Below, one piece after another: positions 1 through 8,649 of a stretch of 64,000 nt of DNA (position 1 is the first letter of the stretch; the number at the start of each line of letters is the position of its first letter). The notes under the pieces were generated by a model that made no database searches, was not told where the DNA came from, and saw only the letters and a list, made by a program, of their open reading frames with translations. Where the stretch lies: NCBI RefSeq assembly GCF_029109325.1, contig NZ_JAQKQJ010000010.1, positions 682,001 to 746,000 of the forward strand, in the 5' to 3' direction. The DNA comes from Nodosilinea sp. PGN35. GTDB lineage: Bacteria; Cyanobacteriota; Cyanobacteriia; Phormidesmidales; Phormidesmidaceae. Position numbers and translations under genes: made by a program.

Positions 1-139
1 CGTAGGGGCTGAGCAGCAGCCCCACAATCAGGTAAATTAGCGCGTAGGACAGGGGCAGTCGCCCAATCCACCCAGACCCCAGGGTAACGGCAAGCAGCAG
101 CAGACCAATCACCAGCAGATCGAGAATGTAGATATCCAC
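1..139 (-). CDS. Cation:proton antiporter, N-terminal fragment
   Basis: Only the first ~46 codons lie in the window; the gene runs off its left edge. The peptide is very hydrophobic (LLVIGLLLLAVTLGSGWIG, then RLPLSYALIYLIVGLLLSP), matching the first membrane helices of CPA1/CPA2 Na+/H+ antiporters, where the 'LPLSYALIYLIVGLLLSPYG' type segment is typical. Such proteins exchange Na+ or K+ for protons across the membrane. I placed the start at a GTG (137-139). A better-spaced ribosome site (GGAGGG, ~162-168) serves an ATG at 153-155, but that ATG is out of frame, so the true start is uncertain. Family call by motif; the exact subtype cannot be decided from this fragment. Confidence 0.6.
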   Translation of the reverse strand, partial: MDIYILDLLVIGLLLLAVTLGSGWIGRLPLSYALIYLIVGLLLSPY

Positions 140-220
140 GGGCAGGCCAAGGCATAAATTCTCCCTCCACTCTAAAAGCTGGGTGAACGGGCGCAGTGCA
201 ACCTGCGGTAGATCTTTCCG

Positions 221-727
221 CTAGTCGCTGCCGCCCCAGGTCCAGCGGGGGTTGCCGTCGCGCAGGCCCTTAAACAAAATCACCGTGGTATACCCGTTGG
301 CGTCGCCCATGCCCGTCATGTCGAGGATGGCTCTGACCTGGCCGTTGACCAGCTGAATGCGGAGGTAGGAGTTGCCCTCGTAGTCTTCGCCGTCAAGCCG
401 AACCATGCCGCCCGAGGCCTGGCAGTTGCGGTACTCGGGCTTGAGGGTGCCCACCCAGGTGGCGCTAAAGCGATCGGACGCAGACAGTCTAATGTTGGTG
501 GCGATGTCGCGCAGCTTGACCATACCATCGGTCGAATAGCCGCCCTCAGCGTAGGGACGCGGCGTTTCGTGGGCAATCAACCCCTCAGGGCAGCGGGCCT
601 CGGGGCCGTCGAGCAGGGGGAGTACGCTCAGCTCAATGGTGCTGGCCAGGGCGGTAGCACCACCTGCCAGACTCAGGGGCAGGCTGAGCAGCAGCGCCCA
701 GCAAAATTTTGGTTGCATCGTTATCAT
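221..727 (-). CDS. Secreted hypothetical protein
   Basis: 168 residues beginning with a clear Sec signal peptide: a positive start (MITMQPK), a hydrophobic core (CWALLLSLPLSLAGG) and a cleavage-like ATALA-S at about residues 24-29. The mature part has two cysteines (ARCPEG, RNCQA) that could form a disulfide, and several short beta-like stretches ending in a tryptophan-rich tail. I do not recognise a family. It is probably exported to the periplasm. An alternative start at residue 4 (MQPKF) is possible. It stands alone, divergent from the FAD-dependent gene downstream. Confidence 0.6.
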   Translation of the reverse strand: MITMQPKFCWALLLSLPLSLAGGATALASTIELSVLPLLDGPEARCPEGLIAHETPRPYAEGGYSTDGMVKLRDIATNIRLSASDRFSATWVGTLKPEYRNCQASGGMVRLDGEDYEGNSYLRIQLVNGQVRAILDMTGMGDANGYTTVILFKGLRDGNPRWTWGGSD

Positions 728-903
728 CCTCTACAAACACAACACAGGCTCAGAGCCATCGTTCATCACCACTTCTACAGCGCTGCGACGGCCAATTCCC
801 GACGGCCCAGCCCCAGCCATCGGTGGGCCTGAATGCCGCGCCCCGAGCCAATATGGCATGATTGATCTCTGCGCTTCGCTGGGGCCTCGCCCCGCCACTC
901 CCT

Positions 904-2520
904 ATGCTCCGCCTCAGCCAAATCAAACTCCCCCTCGACCACCCCGACGCGGCGCTGGAGGAAGCTATTCTCAAAAAGCTGCACCTGGCGGCGGCAGATC
1001 TAACCCACTACACCATCTTCAAGCGCAGCTACGACGCCCGCAAAAAGGGCAGTATCACCCTGGTCTACATCGTCGATGTGGAAACCCCCAAGGAAAAGGC
1101 CCTGCTCAAGCGGTTTAAGAAAGACGCTACGGTGAGCGTCACCCCCGATCTGACCTACCGCCCGGTGGCCCAGGCCCCCAAAGGGTTTCAGAATCGCCCC
1201 GTTGTGATCGGCATGGGGCCGTGCGGCATGTTTGCGGGGTTGCTGCTGGCGCAGATGGGGTTTCGGCCCATTATTTTAGAGCGGGGCAAGGCGGTGCGCG
1301 ATCGCAGCGTTGACACCTTTGGCTTTTGGCTGAAGAAAACCCTCAACCCCGAGTCCAACGCCCAGTTTGGCGAGGGCGGCGCGGGCACCTTCTCCGACGG
1401 CAAGCTCTACAGCCAGGTGAGCGACCCCCACCACTACGGGCGCAAAGTGCTCACCGAGCTGGTCAATGCCGGGGCCAATCCGGAGATTCTTTACATCAAC
1501 AAACCCCACATTGGCACCTACCGCCTGGTCAAAATCGTGCAGACCCTGCGGGCCATGATTGAGTCCCTCGGCGGCGAGATTCGCTTTCAAACCCGCGTCG
1601 TCGATCTAGATATTGACCGGGGCCAGGTGCGCGGCGTGCGCCTCGACAACGGCGACTACCTGGCCAGCGACCACGTGGTGCTGGCGGTGGGCCACAGCGC
1701 CCGCGACACTTTCCAGATGCTGCACGAGCGCGGCGTCTACATTGAGGCCAAGCCCTTTTCCATTGGCTTTCGCATCGAGCATCCCCAGTCGCTGATCGAC
1801 CAGTGCCGGTTGGGCGAGCAGGCCGGGCACCCCCGCCTGGGCTCCGCCGACTACAAGCTGGTACACCACTGCGAAAATGGGCGATCGGTCTACAGCTTTT
1901 GCATGTGCCCCGGCGGCAAGGTGGTGGCGGCGGCGTCAGAACCGGGCCGCCTGGTGACCAACGGCATGAGCGAGTACGCCCGCGATGAGTCGAACGCCAA
2001 CAGCGCCATCGTCGTGGGCATCACCCCCGAGGTGGACTATCCCGAGGGGCCGCTGGCGGGCATCGCCCTCCAGCGGCGGCTAGAGGAGTTTGCCTTTGAG
2101 CTGGGCGGCGGCACCTACGAAGCGCCGGGGCAGCTGGTGGGTGATTTTTTAGCGGGGCGTCCGTCCACCCGCTTTGGGGAGGTGCAGCCCTCCTACAAGC
2201 CGGGGGTGAAGCTGGGGGATTTGAGCGGCAGCTTGCCGGACTATGCGATCGCCGCCATCCGCGAGGCCATCCCCGCCTTCGACCGCAAAATCCACGGCTT
2301 TGCCATGGCCGACGCCGTGCTCACCGGCGTCGAGACCCGCACCTCTTCGCCCATTCGCATCCAGCGCAACGAGCAGTTTCAGAGCCTCAACACCGCCGGG
2401 CTCTACCCCGCTGGCGAAGGGGCGGGCTACGCCGGGGGCATTCTCTCCGCCGGTATCGACGGCATTCGGGTGGCCGAGGCCGTGGCCCTGAGCCTACTAA
2501 AAGGGCAATCCCTGTCTTAG
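904..2520 (+). CDS. NAD(P)/FAD-dependent oxidoreductase (COG2509-like)
   Basis: About 538 residues if it starts at the ATG at 904 (MLRLSQIKLPLDH); a longer reading from 862 adds 14 low-complexity residues. An N-terminal alpha/beta region (~1-85, with a KRSYDARKKG segment) precedes a Rossmann FAD-binding motif (VVIGMGPCGMFAGLLLAQ, ~98-115), then the family hallmark FGEGGAGTFSDGKL and a C-terminal GEGAGYAGGI flavin-contact motif. This is the layout of the 'uncharacterized FAD-dependent dehydrogenase' family widespread in bacteria and plastids. The physiological substrate is not established. It is a full-length soluble protein, monocistronic here. Confidence 0.85.
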   Translation: MLRLSQIKLPLDHPDAALEEAILKKLHLAAADLTHYTIFKRSYDARKKGSITLVYIVDVETPKEKALLKRFKKDATVSVTPDLTYRPVAQAPKGFQNRPVVIGMGPCGMFAGLLLAQMGFRPIILERGKAVRDRSVDTFGFWLKKTLNPESNAQFGEGGAGTFSDGKLYSQVSDPHHYGRKVLTELVNAGANPEILYINKPHIGTYRLVKIVQTLRAMIESLGGEIRFQTRVVDLDIDRGQVRGVRLDNGDYLASDHVVLAVGHSARDTFQMLHERGVYIEAKPFSIGFRIEHPQSLIDQCRLGEQAGHPRLGSADYKLVHHCENGRSVYSFCMCPGGKVVAAASEPGRLVTNGMSEYARDESNANSAIVVGITPEVDYPEGPLAGIALQRRLEEFAFELGGGTYEAPGQLVGDFLAGRPSTRFGEVQPSYKPGVKLGDLSGSLPDYAIAAIREAIPAFDRKIHGFAMADAVLTGVETRTSSPIRIQRNEQFQSLNTAGLYPAGEGAGYAGGILSAGIDGIRVAEAVALSLLKGQSLS

Positions 2521-2538
2521 GGGCGTGCCCCTGCCCCC

Positions 2539-2787
2539 TCATCCCCGGTGGGCCGATCGCCGGGCCGGCAGCTTGCGCCGGGAAGGCTTGCTCTCAGGCT
2601 CCAGGGCGTCGGGGTGCTGGGCCTCCAGCAAAAACACCCGCCGACCATCGGTAATCCGGTAGAGGGTGGTGCAGGTACAGGTGTGGCCCTCCCCCCTCAG
2701 CTGGTTGGCGCGCTCATCGCAGGCGGCCTGGGCCTGCTCGACCTCTTCCCAGTCGGTTTCGAGAAATATCTCTTGAATTAAACTCAT
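2539..2787 (-). CDS. Small hypothetical protein
   Basis: 82 residues: an acidic N-terminal helix (MSLIQEIFLETDWEEVEQAQ), a Cys-rich turn (GHTCTCTTLYRI) followed by a beta hairpin (DGRRVFLLEAQ), and a basic, proline-rich tail (KPSRRKLPARRSAHRG). I do not recognise a family. Convergent with the FAD-dependent gene, 18 bases between stops. The opposite strand also carries an ORF here, but its composition is less protein-like. Confidence 0.5.
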   Translation of the reverse strand: MSLIQEIFLETDWEEVEQAQAACDERANQLRGEGHTCTCTTLYRITDGRRVFLLEAQHPDALEPESKPSRRKLPARRSAHRG

Positions 2788-3094
2788 AGGGCTAACGAAA
2801 AAAGAAGAATGAAGAACGAAAAGAGAAGAAGTGCCTGGCGCGATTGAATCGCGGCGCTTTAAATTGCTCTGGGAGACACTTCATTGCCCCACCCAGAGGG
2901 CTTAGCTTGCCTCTCGAACAGTAGGAAGCCGATGCCCCCTTTTAGTTCCCTCTCCCCTCGGGAGAGGAATGGGCGAGGGTTTACAGAAAACTGACTGAGA
3001 AGTTTTGTCAGTCAATCAAAAGTGAAGCCCTAGGAAAGCGGCTTTCCAGCGCCCTGCAAGACCTCTGACTAAAGATACTAAATTTGTATCCAAA

Positions 3095-3234
3095 TAAGTA
3101 GGTTGCCACGGGTAAAATGACCAGATGTCGGTCACGGTTAAGGAATGTAGCTTGCTTCCCCCAGGGTTAACCCAACATCCGCATGGGTTGCGCTTCGCTA
3201 ACCCATCCTACAAATACATACGGCGATCTACTTA
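3095..3234. repeat. Dispersed MITE-like repeat A, copy 1
   Basis: A 140-bp element bounded by the inverted ends TAAGTAG and CTACTTA. It has a near copy at 43767-43908: both begin TAAGTAGGTTGCC, share AAAATGACCAGATGT, CAACATCCGCATGGGTT and ACAAATACATA, and end GCGATCTACTTA. No reading frame is conserved between them, so it looks non-coding. It fills most of the otherwise gene-free 2788-3346 interval; elsewhere in that interval I see only low-complexity purine-rich sequence just upstream of the small minus-strand gene. Confidence 0.8.
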
Positions 3235-3346
3235 GCAGGTGGAATTTTGGTTAGAGCAGCCCAGAAATTTAAATTTTAGGACTCAAGCCTCTCAAGCACT
3301 TTTCCTCTTTGCTCTTCGTTTCTTCTGCTATGGTGCCCCACTTGCC

Positions 3347-3955
3347 CTACCGCCGCGTTTTGGCCGGGGCCGTCGCCCGAGACTCGATCAAAAACTCAGG
3401 AATATCCCACAGCGCCTTGGCCTCTAGGCAGTACTGCTCGCACACCAGGCTGAGGCGGCTGCCAGCGCTGGCCACGGCGTTGACCGAGTGGGTCAAATCG
3501 CCTTGAAAGTGCAGCAGTAGCCCGGTCTGGGGCCGAATTTGAGCCACCTGCTGCCGCCCCCGCTGCAAGACCAGTTCGCCCCTGACCAGATCGGCGGGCA
3601 CCTGCACGTAGAGCACGCTGACCTGCTCGGGGGGCTCAATGGTTTTGCGGTAGGACCGCAGGGAGCGATCGATGTGGGGGTCAACCCGCGATCCCTGGTT
3701 TAGCAGCAGCGGGTTGAGGTAAAAAGCGTTGCAGTGGGGCAGCAGCGCCCGGTCGAGGTAGGGCTTAAAAGCGGGAAACTGGCGATCGACCTCCGTGCGG
3801 CCCGCCTGGGTGAACACCACAGAAAAGCCCTTGGTGGCAATAAAGTCGCGGTTGAGGTTGTTGGTGGCAAAGTATTGGCACGACTGAATCGCCCCCCGCA
3901 GGTTGTGCAGGTAGGCCGCCGTAAAGGCTTCGGGCTGGCAGCGGTAGTAGCTCAT
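3347..3955 (-). CDS. 2OG-Fe(II) oxygenase-like protein
   Basis: 202 residues with the 2-oxoglutarate/iron dioxygenase pattern: H94-x-D96 in VDPHIDRS, a distal His156 in DLTHSVNA, and Arg167 in GSRLSLV, which would bind 2-oxoglutarate. This resembles the prolyl-4-hydroxylase/PiuC fold, in a short stand-alone cyanobacterial form. The substrate is unknown. The C-terminal tail (ESRATAPAKTRR) is basic and probably disordered. Downstream of nadK on the same strand, but separated by 223 bases and a hairpin, so probably its own transcript. Confidence 0.75.
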   Translation of the reverse strand: MSYYRCQPEAFTAAYLHNLRGAIQSCQYFATNNLNRDFIATKGFSVVFTQAGRTEVDRQFPAFKPYLDRALLPHCNAFYLNPLLLNQGSRVDPHIDRSLRSYRKTIEPPEQVSVLYVQVPADLVRGELVLQRGRQQVAQIRPQTGLLLHFQGDLTHSVNAVASAGSRLSLVCEQYCLEAKALWDIPEFLIESRATAPAKTRR

Positions 3956-4040
3956 GGCACGGGTTCAACGGCAATTGGGGCAGACGTTTGAGAAAATTCC
4001 CAGCAAATAGATCCCTGCGCTGTTCGACAACTGTAGCCGC

Positions 4041-4067
4041 CCAACGGTGGGCAGTGCCCACCGTTGG
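4041..4067. repeat. Perfect 13-bp inverted repeat (hairpin)
   Basis: CCAACGGTGGGCA and its exact complement flank a single G, between nadK and the oxygenase gene. A T-run follows only on the plus strand (4076-4080), so it does not read as a classical terminator for minus-strand nadK. It could still be a processing or transcription barrier. Confidence 0.6.
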
Positions 4068-4178
4068 GGAGAAGGTTTTTCAGAAACCAGCAGTCACCTC
4101 GGTCAATGCAGGGTTAGCCCAATGTCTATGGCCAGTATCTACGGCTAGAGAGTAAAGGCAGTGACCTATAGCCGCGCT

Positions 4179-5096
4179 CTACGGTAGCTCCACCGACGTG
4201 GGCTTGGCAATATGCGGTAGCCCCCAGCCCAGCTTTTCCCGCAGCACGGTAAAAAATTCGGGCGGTCTCAGGCGAATGAAACGGGCCGGGTAGGGGGCAC
4301 GGCAGGTGCTGACCTCGTCTTTGGTCATCACGTAGCAGCCTGCGTTGCCGTCCACAATCAACACCAGGGGGTCGGGGTTGGCCGAGCGAATTATCACCTG
4401 CTCGCGATCGGGAAACACCAGCCCCCGCGACGCCAGCGAGTGCGGACAGATGGGAATTAGCTGGGTAACCGATACCCCAGGGGCAATTACCGGCCCCCCC
4501 GCCGAGAGCGAATAGGCCGTAGACCCCGTGGGCGTCGAGACAATGATGCCGTCGGCGGCAATATCCACTGGAGAGTGGCAGCCAATGGCCACCTCAAAGT
4601 GGCACATGCTGGTCAGGGGCTCCCGGTGCAGCACCATCTCGTTGAGGCAGAGGGCTTCCCACACCAGCGTAGTCTCGTGGAAAAGGCGCACCGACATCAT
4701 GCCCCGCTCTTCGACTTCGTAGTCGCCCGCCAGCACCTGCTCCATCGCCTGGGGTAGCTGGTTGAGGTAAGCCTCAGTTAAAAACCCCATGTGGCCCGTA
4801 TTTACCGTCAGCAGCGGCACCCCAATCGGGGCAATTTGCCGAAAGGCCGACAGCACGGTGCCGTCGCCCCCCAGCACCACAGCAAACTCCATATCGGCAT
4901 CGAAATTGGGCGGCACCAGGCTGTCAAGGGGCGTATGGCAAATGGGGCGTTCGGGTTGAGAATAGCCCAAAATACCGCCCATACCCGTGGCCAGGCTGAC
5001 GGTGTAGCCCCGGCGAGTCAGTTTCTCCTCCCAGTCGAGAGCGACCTGGTAGGCCACAGGCTTAACGTCGTTGTAGATAATGCCAACCTTGGGCAC
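4179..5096 (-). CDS. nadK: NAD kinase
   Basis: 305 residues, GTG start ([13 protein letters not shown]). It phosphorylates NAD+ to NADP+ with ATP in the cytoplasm. The diagnostic GGDGT loop is in [15 protein letters not shown], and the second conserved block [17 protein letters not shown] contributes to nucleotide binding. Length is normal for the family. Cyanobacteria often carry two NAD kinases; I cannot tell which paralogue this is. Confidence 0.95.
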   Translation of the reverse strand: MPKVGIIYNDVKPVAYQVALDWEEKLTRRGYTVSLATGMGGILGYSQPERPICHTPLDSLVPPNFDADMEFAVVLGGDGTVLSAFRQIAPIGVPLLTVNTGHMGFLTEAYLNQLPQAMEQVLAGDYEVEERGMMSVRLFHETTLVWEALCLNEMVLHREPLTSMCHFEVAIGCHSPVDIAADGIIVSTPTGSTAYSLSAGGPVIAPGVSVTQLIPICPHSLASRGLVFPDREQVIIRSANPDPLVLIVDGNAGCYVMTKDEVSTCRAPYPARFIRLRPPEFFTVLREKLGWGLPHIAKPTSVELP

Positions 5097-5404
5097 AGGC
5101 AGGGTCCAACCTTACAATGCGGTGAAACGAGGTAAACAAAACGTGCCCTACACCCGCTAAGATGCCGAACACGCTGGAGGGGATCAGAGTTTAGCTTTTT
5201 CCTAGGCTACCGTTTTTTCGTCTAGGGTAGAACAGCCTGGGGCTGAATTGCTCTAGGATCAGACCCATTTGGAGCCAGGTCGTATCGTTGCCCACAACAT
5301 TGGGGTAGACCCCAGCCTACGCTACGGTTATCTTACCTGTGGGGGTTTTGCCTCGGCCCTGACCTCGCCCACGATTGTCTCTGTATTGCTCTGCTTTTGC
5401 CGCT
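5097..5404. other. Spacer between nadK and the DUF3146 gene
   Basis: 308 bases between two divergent genes. I see no reading frame, tRNA-like fold, repeat or terminator in it; presumably it carries both promoters. Confidence 0.5.
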
Positions 5405-5665
5405 GTGACCCGTCGCCCCTCTGAAACTACTGCCTACGTTCGCATCACCCACCAGTCGTGGAGCCAGGGCCGCATCGAAGGCGAAGTGCGGGCCAGCAGC
5501 TACGAGTGGCAGTTTCAGTGGCGCTTTCGCCAGGGCAACCTGCGGGTAGAGCCGTCCCTGGGCCGGGCGCTGATCTGCGAGCCCCTCAGCCGCTTTCTCG
5601 AACGCTTTGACTACCAACTCGAACCCGGCGGCGACTACTCGTTTACCATTCGGGCAAAACTGTAG
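5405..5665 (+). CDS. DUF3146 family protein
   Basis: 86 residues from a GTG at 5405 (VTRRPSETTAYVRITHQSW); a TTG at 5375 would add ten residues that do not look conserved. The sequence, with EGEVRASSYEWQFQWRF, then PSLGRALICEPLSRFL and the closing YQLEPGGDYSFTIRAKL, is what I recall of the cyanobacterial DUF3146 family. Function unknown; a compact beta-rich soluble protein is likely. It sits just upstream of an AT-rich island and marks the last ordinary-composition gene before it. Confidence 0.75.
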   Translation: MTRRPSETTAYVRITHQSWSQGRIEGEVRASSYEWQFQWRFRQGNLRVEPSLGRALICEPLSRFLERFDYQLEPGGDYSFTIRAKL

Positions 5666-5743
5666 ACAACTGGCATGCAATCAGGTTGGTGTCACAGCAG
5701 AATTCCAACTATTCTATCTAGGGTCACCAAACAGAGAAATAGA

Positions 5744-7441
5744 ATGGAAAAGATAAAAGTTTTCTTTAGTTATCAATGGTCTACAGGAGATTCTCTAAGA
5801 GCTGCTGTCATTTCGTTTTTAGAGAAACTTGAAAATGTTGAGGTCTTCGTAGACAAAAATGTAATCCAGCCTTCCGATATAATTCACGACAGAATATCAG
5901 AAAACCTTGATGCATGTGATTGCATCATAGCTTCGACAAAGTCATTCGACTCGTTAGAAGTGATCAGTGAGTTGATCAGGGCTGATGAGCGCAAGAAAAA
6001 AATATATATCCTTCGGCAAAGAAATGATGACGCTTCGATGCCAGGCTTTCTCTATTTCTTAAAGGATAAGCTGCAAGTTGTCTACACCGATATAGATGAC
6101 CTGAGCTACAAGCTAACAAAACTTTTCGAAGGCAAGACAAGAGAGGAATTTGAGATTCTATCTCCCGATCTTAGAGAAATTCAAAAAGCAGTTGACCTGC
6201 AATCTCTTCCTAGATTTAAGGGGAGGCTCATTAAGGATATATTGAGGGAGGCAAGTCGAGAAATCAAGCAATTAAAGGGAAAAGATTACAGTATAGATGT
6301 GGGAGCCGAAAAAAACTTTCTAATCAGAGCCAGATCAATTTTTGAGAATGCTGAAGAGATTTATGCAGTCAGCATGGATTCTGTTTCTACATTCTGGACT
6401 GACAGGCGAAACAGGAAACTGGCGGAGAGTTACATCAAGTCCCAGCCCAATAATACGGTTAGACTTTTTGTATTTTCTTCTCCTAGAGTAGCTAATCAAT
6501 ACAGGTACATACTGCAAGCTAACCACAACAGCTACGGCTTGGACGGCAGGGTTCTATTATGCTCATTTCACACCTATAGAAATCTCATAAAAAAATTTGG
6601 ATCGGCATCTGAAGTTGATACATACATGAGCAAAGACTTTGGAGTTCTTGTTTATGAAGGGGATAGCAAGGTTTCTGGAACAAACAAGCGGTCTCTAATT
6701 GAAGCTTTCTTAGATCACTCAGAGCTAAGCTTTAAGAATATTGATGCTTCTCGTTTAAGCAAATTTGATTACCACGGCTTGTTGAAGTACTTTCAAGAGC
6801 TTTCCAGGCTAGATTTCCATGAAATTTCGGAAGAAGAGGGGGTAAAAGGCGAAAAAATAATAATCAAGCGATGGAATCCACGATGCGTTACAGACAATTA
6901 TCTATGGCGTGATGAGTTAAAAAAGATTTTTCCCGAAGAAAGGTATGGCGACGTCTATCATTTTGTCTTCTTCAAGCAGTATGACAATGCATTAGAAGCA
7001 AAAATAAGGGAGGTAAAAAACACCTTAAGTAGGGACAAAGAAGCAATGCGTATAAAATCTATATGGTTTGGCAAAAAAACAGACGGCTCTCCTGTTGCAG
7101 ACTTTCAGTATGGCTCCTTGAAAGTTGGAGATGATTATGAATATGTATTAATGATGAATTTTTCATCCTACGAAGATTTGAGAATTTATTATTCCGATCG
7201 CAGGCATTCTGACCTCAGAACGAATTTATATAAGCATTTAGACAAAAGCCTGGAATTGCTATATGGTTATTTAGATGAGGTTAAGCGCAAGAATCCTCAG
7301 AAAGGTGCTGAAATTTTTGAAAGCACAATTGAAGGAATTGTCTCCAATTACATGTCTAGACACGATTTTGTAGATAAAGAAGATATTGATTCTATATCCC
7401 TTGAATCACCCTATCGCTTTCCGTTCGAGTACGACTCTTGA
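5744..7441 (+). CDS. TIR-domain protein, candidate defence effector
   Basis: 565 residues from the ATG at 5744 (MEKIKVFFSYQW); the frame opens 23 codons earlier, but that part is GC-typical and not TIR-like. Residues 1-~115 form a TIR domain: the first strand KVFFSYQ and IIASTKSFDSLEVISELI, with Glu76 at the position of the catalytic glutamate of NADase TIRs (S-x5-E spacing). The remaining ~430 residues (ENAEEIYAVSMDSVSTFW and NTVRLFVFSS, among others) match no family I recognise and may sense a ligand or infection. Codon use is AT-rich and Lys/Asn-rich, unlike its neighbours, and there is no partner gene. NAD+ cleavage on activation is inferred from the family. Confidence 0.75.
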   Translation: MEKIKVFFSYQWSTGDSLRAAVISFLEKLENVEVFVDKNVIQPSDIIHDRISENLDACDCIIASTKSFDSLEVISELIRADERKKKIYILRQRNDDASMPGFLYFLKDKLQVVYTDIDDLSYKLTKLFEGKTREEFEILSPDLREIQKAVDLQSLPRFKGRLIKDILREASREIKQLKGKDYSIDVGAEKNFLIRARSIFENAEEIYAVSMDSVSTFWTDRRNRKLAESYIKSQPNNTVRLFVFSSPRVANQYRYILQANHNSYGLDGRVLLCSFHTYRNLIKKFGSASEVDTYMSKDFGVLVYEGDSKVSGTNKRSLIEAFLDHSELSFKNIDASRLSKFDYHGLLKYFQELSRLDFHEISEEEGVKGEKIIIKRWNPRCVTDNYLWRDELKKIFPEERYGDVYHFVFFKQYDNALEAKIREVKNTLSRDKEAMRIKSIWFGKKTDGSPVADFQYGSLKVGDDYEYVLMMNFSSYEDLRIYYSDRRHSDLRTNLYKHLDKSLELLYGYLDEVKRKNPQKGAEIFESTIEGIVSNYMSRHDFVDKEDIDSISLESPYRFPFEYDS

Positions 7442-7497
7442 AGAGCTTGTTAAATCTCTATAGAGCAAAAAATCTGGCATGGACACGCATGCACTAG

Positions 7498-7622
7498 GGG
7501 TGCATGCCACTGGTGTGAATTCGGCTTTGATGGCTAGCTGACCTGTCATTACCTGTGTAGACGGGAATCCATGTTGGACGGCTACTCCCAGATAGATTTC
7601 CACTTTCGTGGGAATGACGTAG
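7498..7622 (-). repeat. Dispersed repeat B, copy 1
   Basis: About 125 bp that match, in inverse orientation, 43927-44053. Shared blocks include CCACTGGTGTGAATT, GTGTAGACGGGAATC, TCCCAGATAGATT and GGAATGACGTAG. The CACTTTCG...GGAATGACGT part belongs to the 'TCATTCC...GGAATC' type of hairpin repeat common in bacteria. Non-coding. Lies in the spacer after the TIR gene; the rest of that spacer (7623-7952) holds a MITE copy and nothing else I can identify. Confidence 0.75.
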
Positions 7623-7674
7623 ACAATGGTAAAAGCGGGATGCACCCTGCACTGGGTTGAGGCAATTCGAGAAT

Positions 7675-7777
7675 TATAGCTGTGGCCAGTCCGGTTGAGA
7701 CATTGTTTAGATGAGCGTTCAAATGTTTGAAGGTTTTGGAGGTTTTTGTCGTCCTAACCAGCGTGACTACGGCTATA
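7675..7777. mobile_element. MITE family C, copy 1
   Basis: A 103-bp element from TATAGCTGTGGCCAGTC to GACTACGGCTATA. Its terminal inverted repeats read TATAGC and GCTATA, with a central AT-rich palindrome (GTTCAAATGTTTGAAG). Copies at 12644, 27814 and 33794 share the ends and the AGTC(T/C)GGTTAG and GTCCTAAC arms. It is too short to code for a transposase, so it must be moved in trans. Confidence 0.8.
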
Positions 7778-7952
7778 GGCGGTGCAACTATAGTTTGAGG
7801 GCAAAGTTTTCTTAACCAGCCTAAAGTGTGTACTGCCAATCAGCTATCAAGCCAGGCATGGCATACGGCTGAGTAAGAACACAATTTAAAGGGTTGAGCA
7901 TTTCGAAATACTCAGCTTTATATTGCTTGAGTATAGTCTCCAACAGGTATTT

Positions 7953-8390
7953 TTACGTTCCTGTCAGTCGATTCAAGTAGCGCTCGATCAGCAAAATGGC
8001 AACGATGTCGTCGATGGGCCGAGAAATCTTGCGCAGCGATTGAGGAATCATCCCGGTCAGCCCCGAGGGTGGGTACATTTGCCAGTAGCGATCGCGCGCC
8101 TCCAGAGTGGTATATCGCTCATCAACCAGCATGATCCGGGGCGGCTCAGGCAGTTGACTGAGGGTGTCTTTCCAGTTGCCCGAGGCGGTCTGATCGCCCA
8201 GCACAATAGTCGAGATGGGAAACCGCTGGCGCAGGGTGGCGATCTCGTCGATGACCGCACTGGCGGCTACCACCTGCTGGTAGCACAGGGTTCGATCTAA
8301 CCCCATCACCGCCAAACCACATTTTTGTCGTCCGGGGTCAAAGCCTAAGATCATCGGCTGAGACAGAGGGGGTGGGGTAGGCTGGCTCAC
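7953..8390 (-). CDS. YqgF/RuvX-like RNase H-fold nuclease
   Basis: 145 residues with a GTG start; an internal start at MILGFDPGRQKCG is also plausible. The N-terminal LGFDPGRQKCGLAVM carries the catalytic Asp of the RNase H fold, and LVDERYTTLEARDRYW and ISRPIDDIVAILLIERYL supply the other acidic positions. In cyanobacteria this family is annotated as a pre-16S rRNA-processing nuclease; in E. coli YqgF matures the 5' end of 16S rRNA. It lies alone, convergent with nothing, upstream of the divergent smc gene. Confidence 0.85.
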   Translation of the reverse strand: MSQPTPPPLSQPMILGFDPGRQKCGLAVMGLDRTLCYQQVVAASAVIDEIATLRQRFPISTIVLGDQTASGNWKDTLSQLPEPPRIMLVDERYTTLEARDRYWQMYPPSGLTGMIPQSLRKISRPIDDIVAILLIERYLNRLTGT

Positions 8391-8649
8391 GGGGGCAGGG
8401 GGTAGATTTTCCCCTTCATTGTGCCATCCTCGACTGGATTTCTTGGCAAGGAGTATTCTTGCCGACCGTCGCTGGATACGGGTAGAAATCGGGGTGACTC
8501 CCCCTATCTAGCGTGCAAATTTGTTACTTTGCACTAAACTTAGGCGACATTGGCGTTGGGTGGAGGTATGGATCCTGGCCGCTCAAGCCGGGTAGCCAAA
8601 ATCCCTTTCCTGTAGTACACTTGTTTCAAGCCTGAGGTAACGCTGGCCA

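Noticed and set aside
2788..3346. Possible small genes in the spacer
   Set aside because: The frames at 3239-3427 and 3309-3506 overlap the repeat end and the antisense of the oxygenase gene and are not protein-like.
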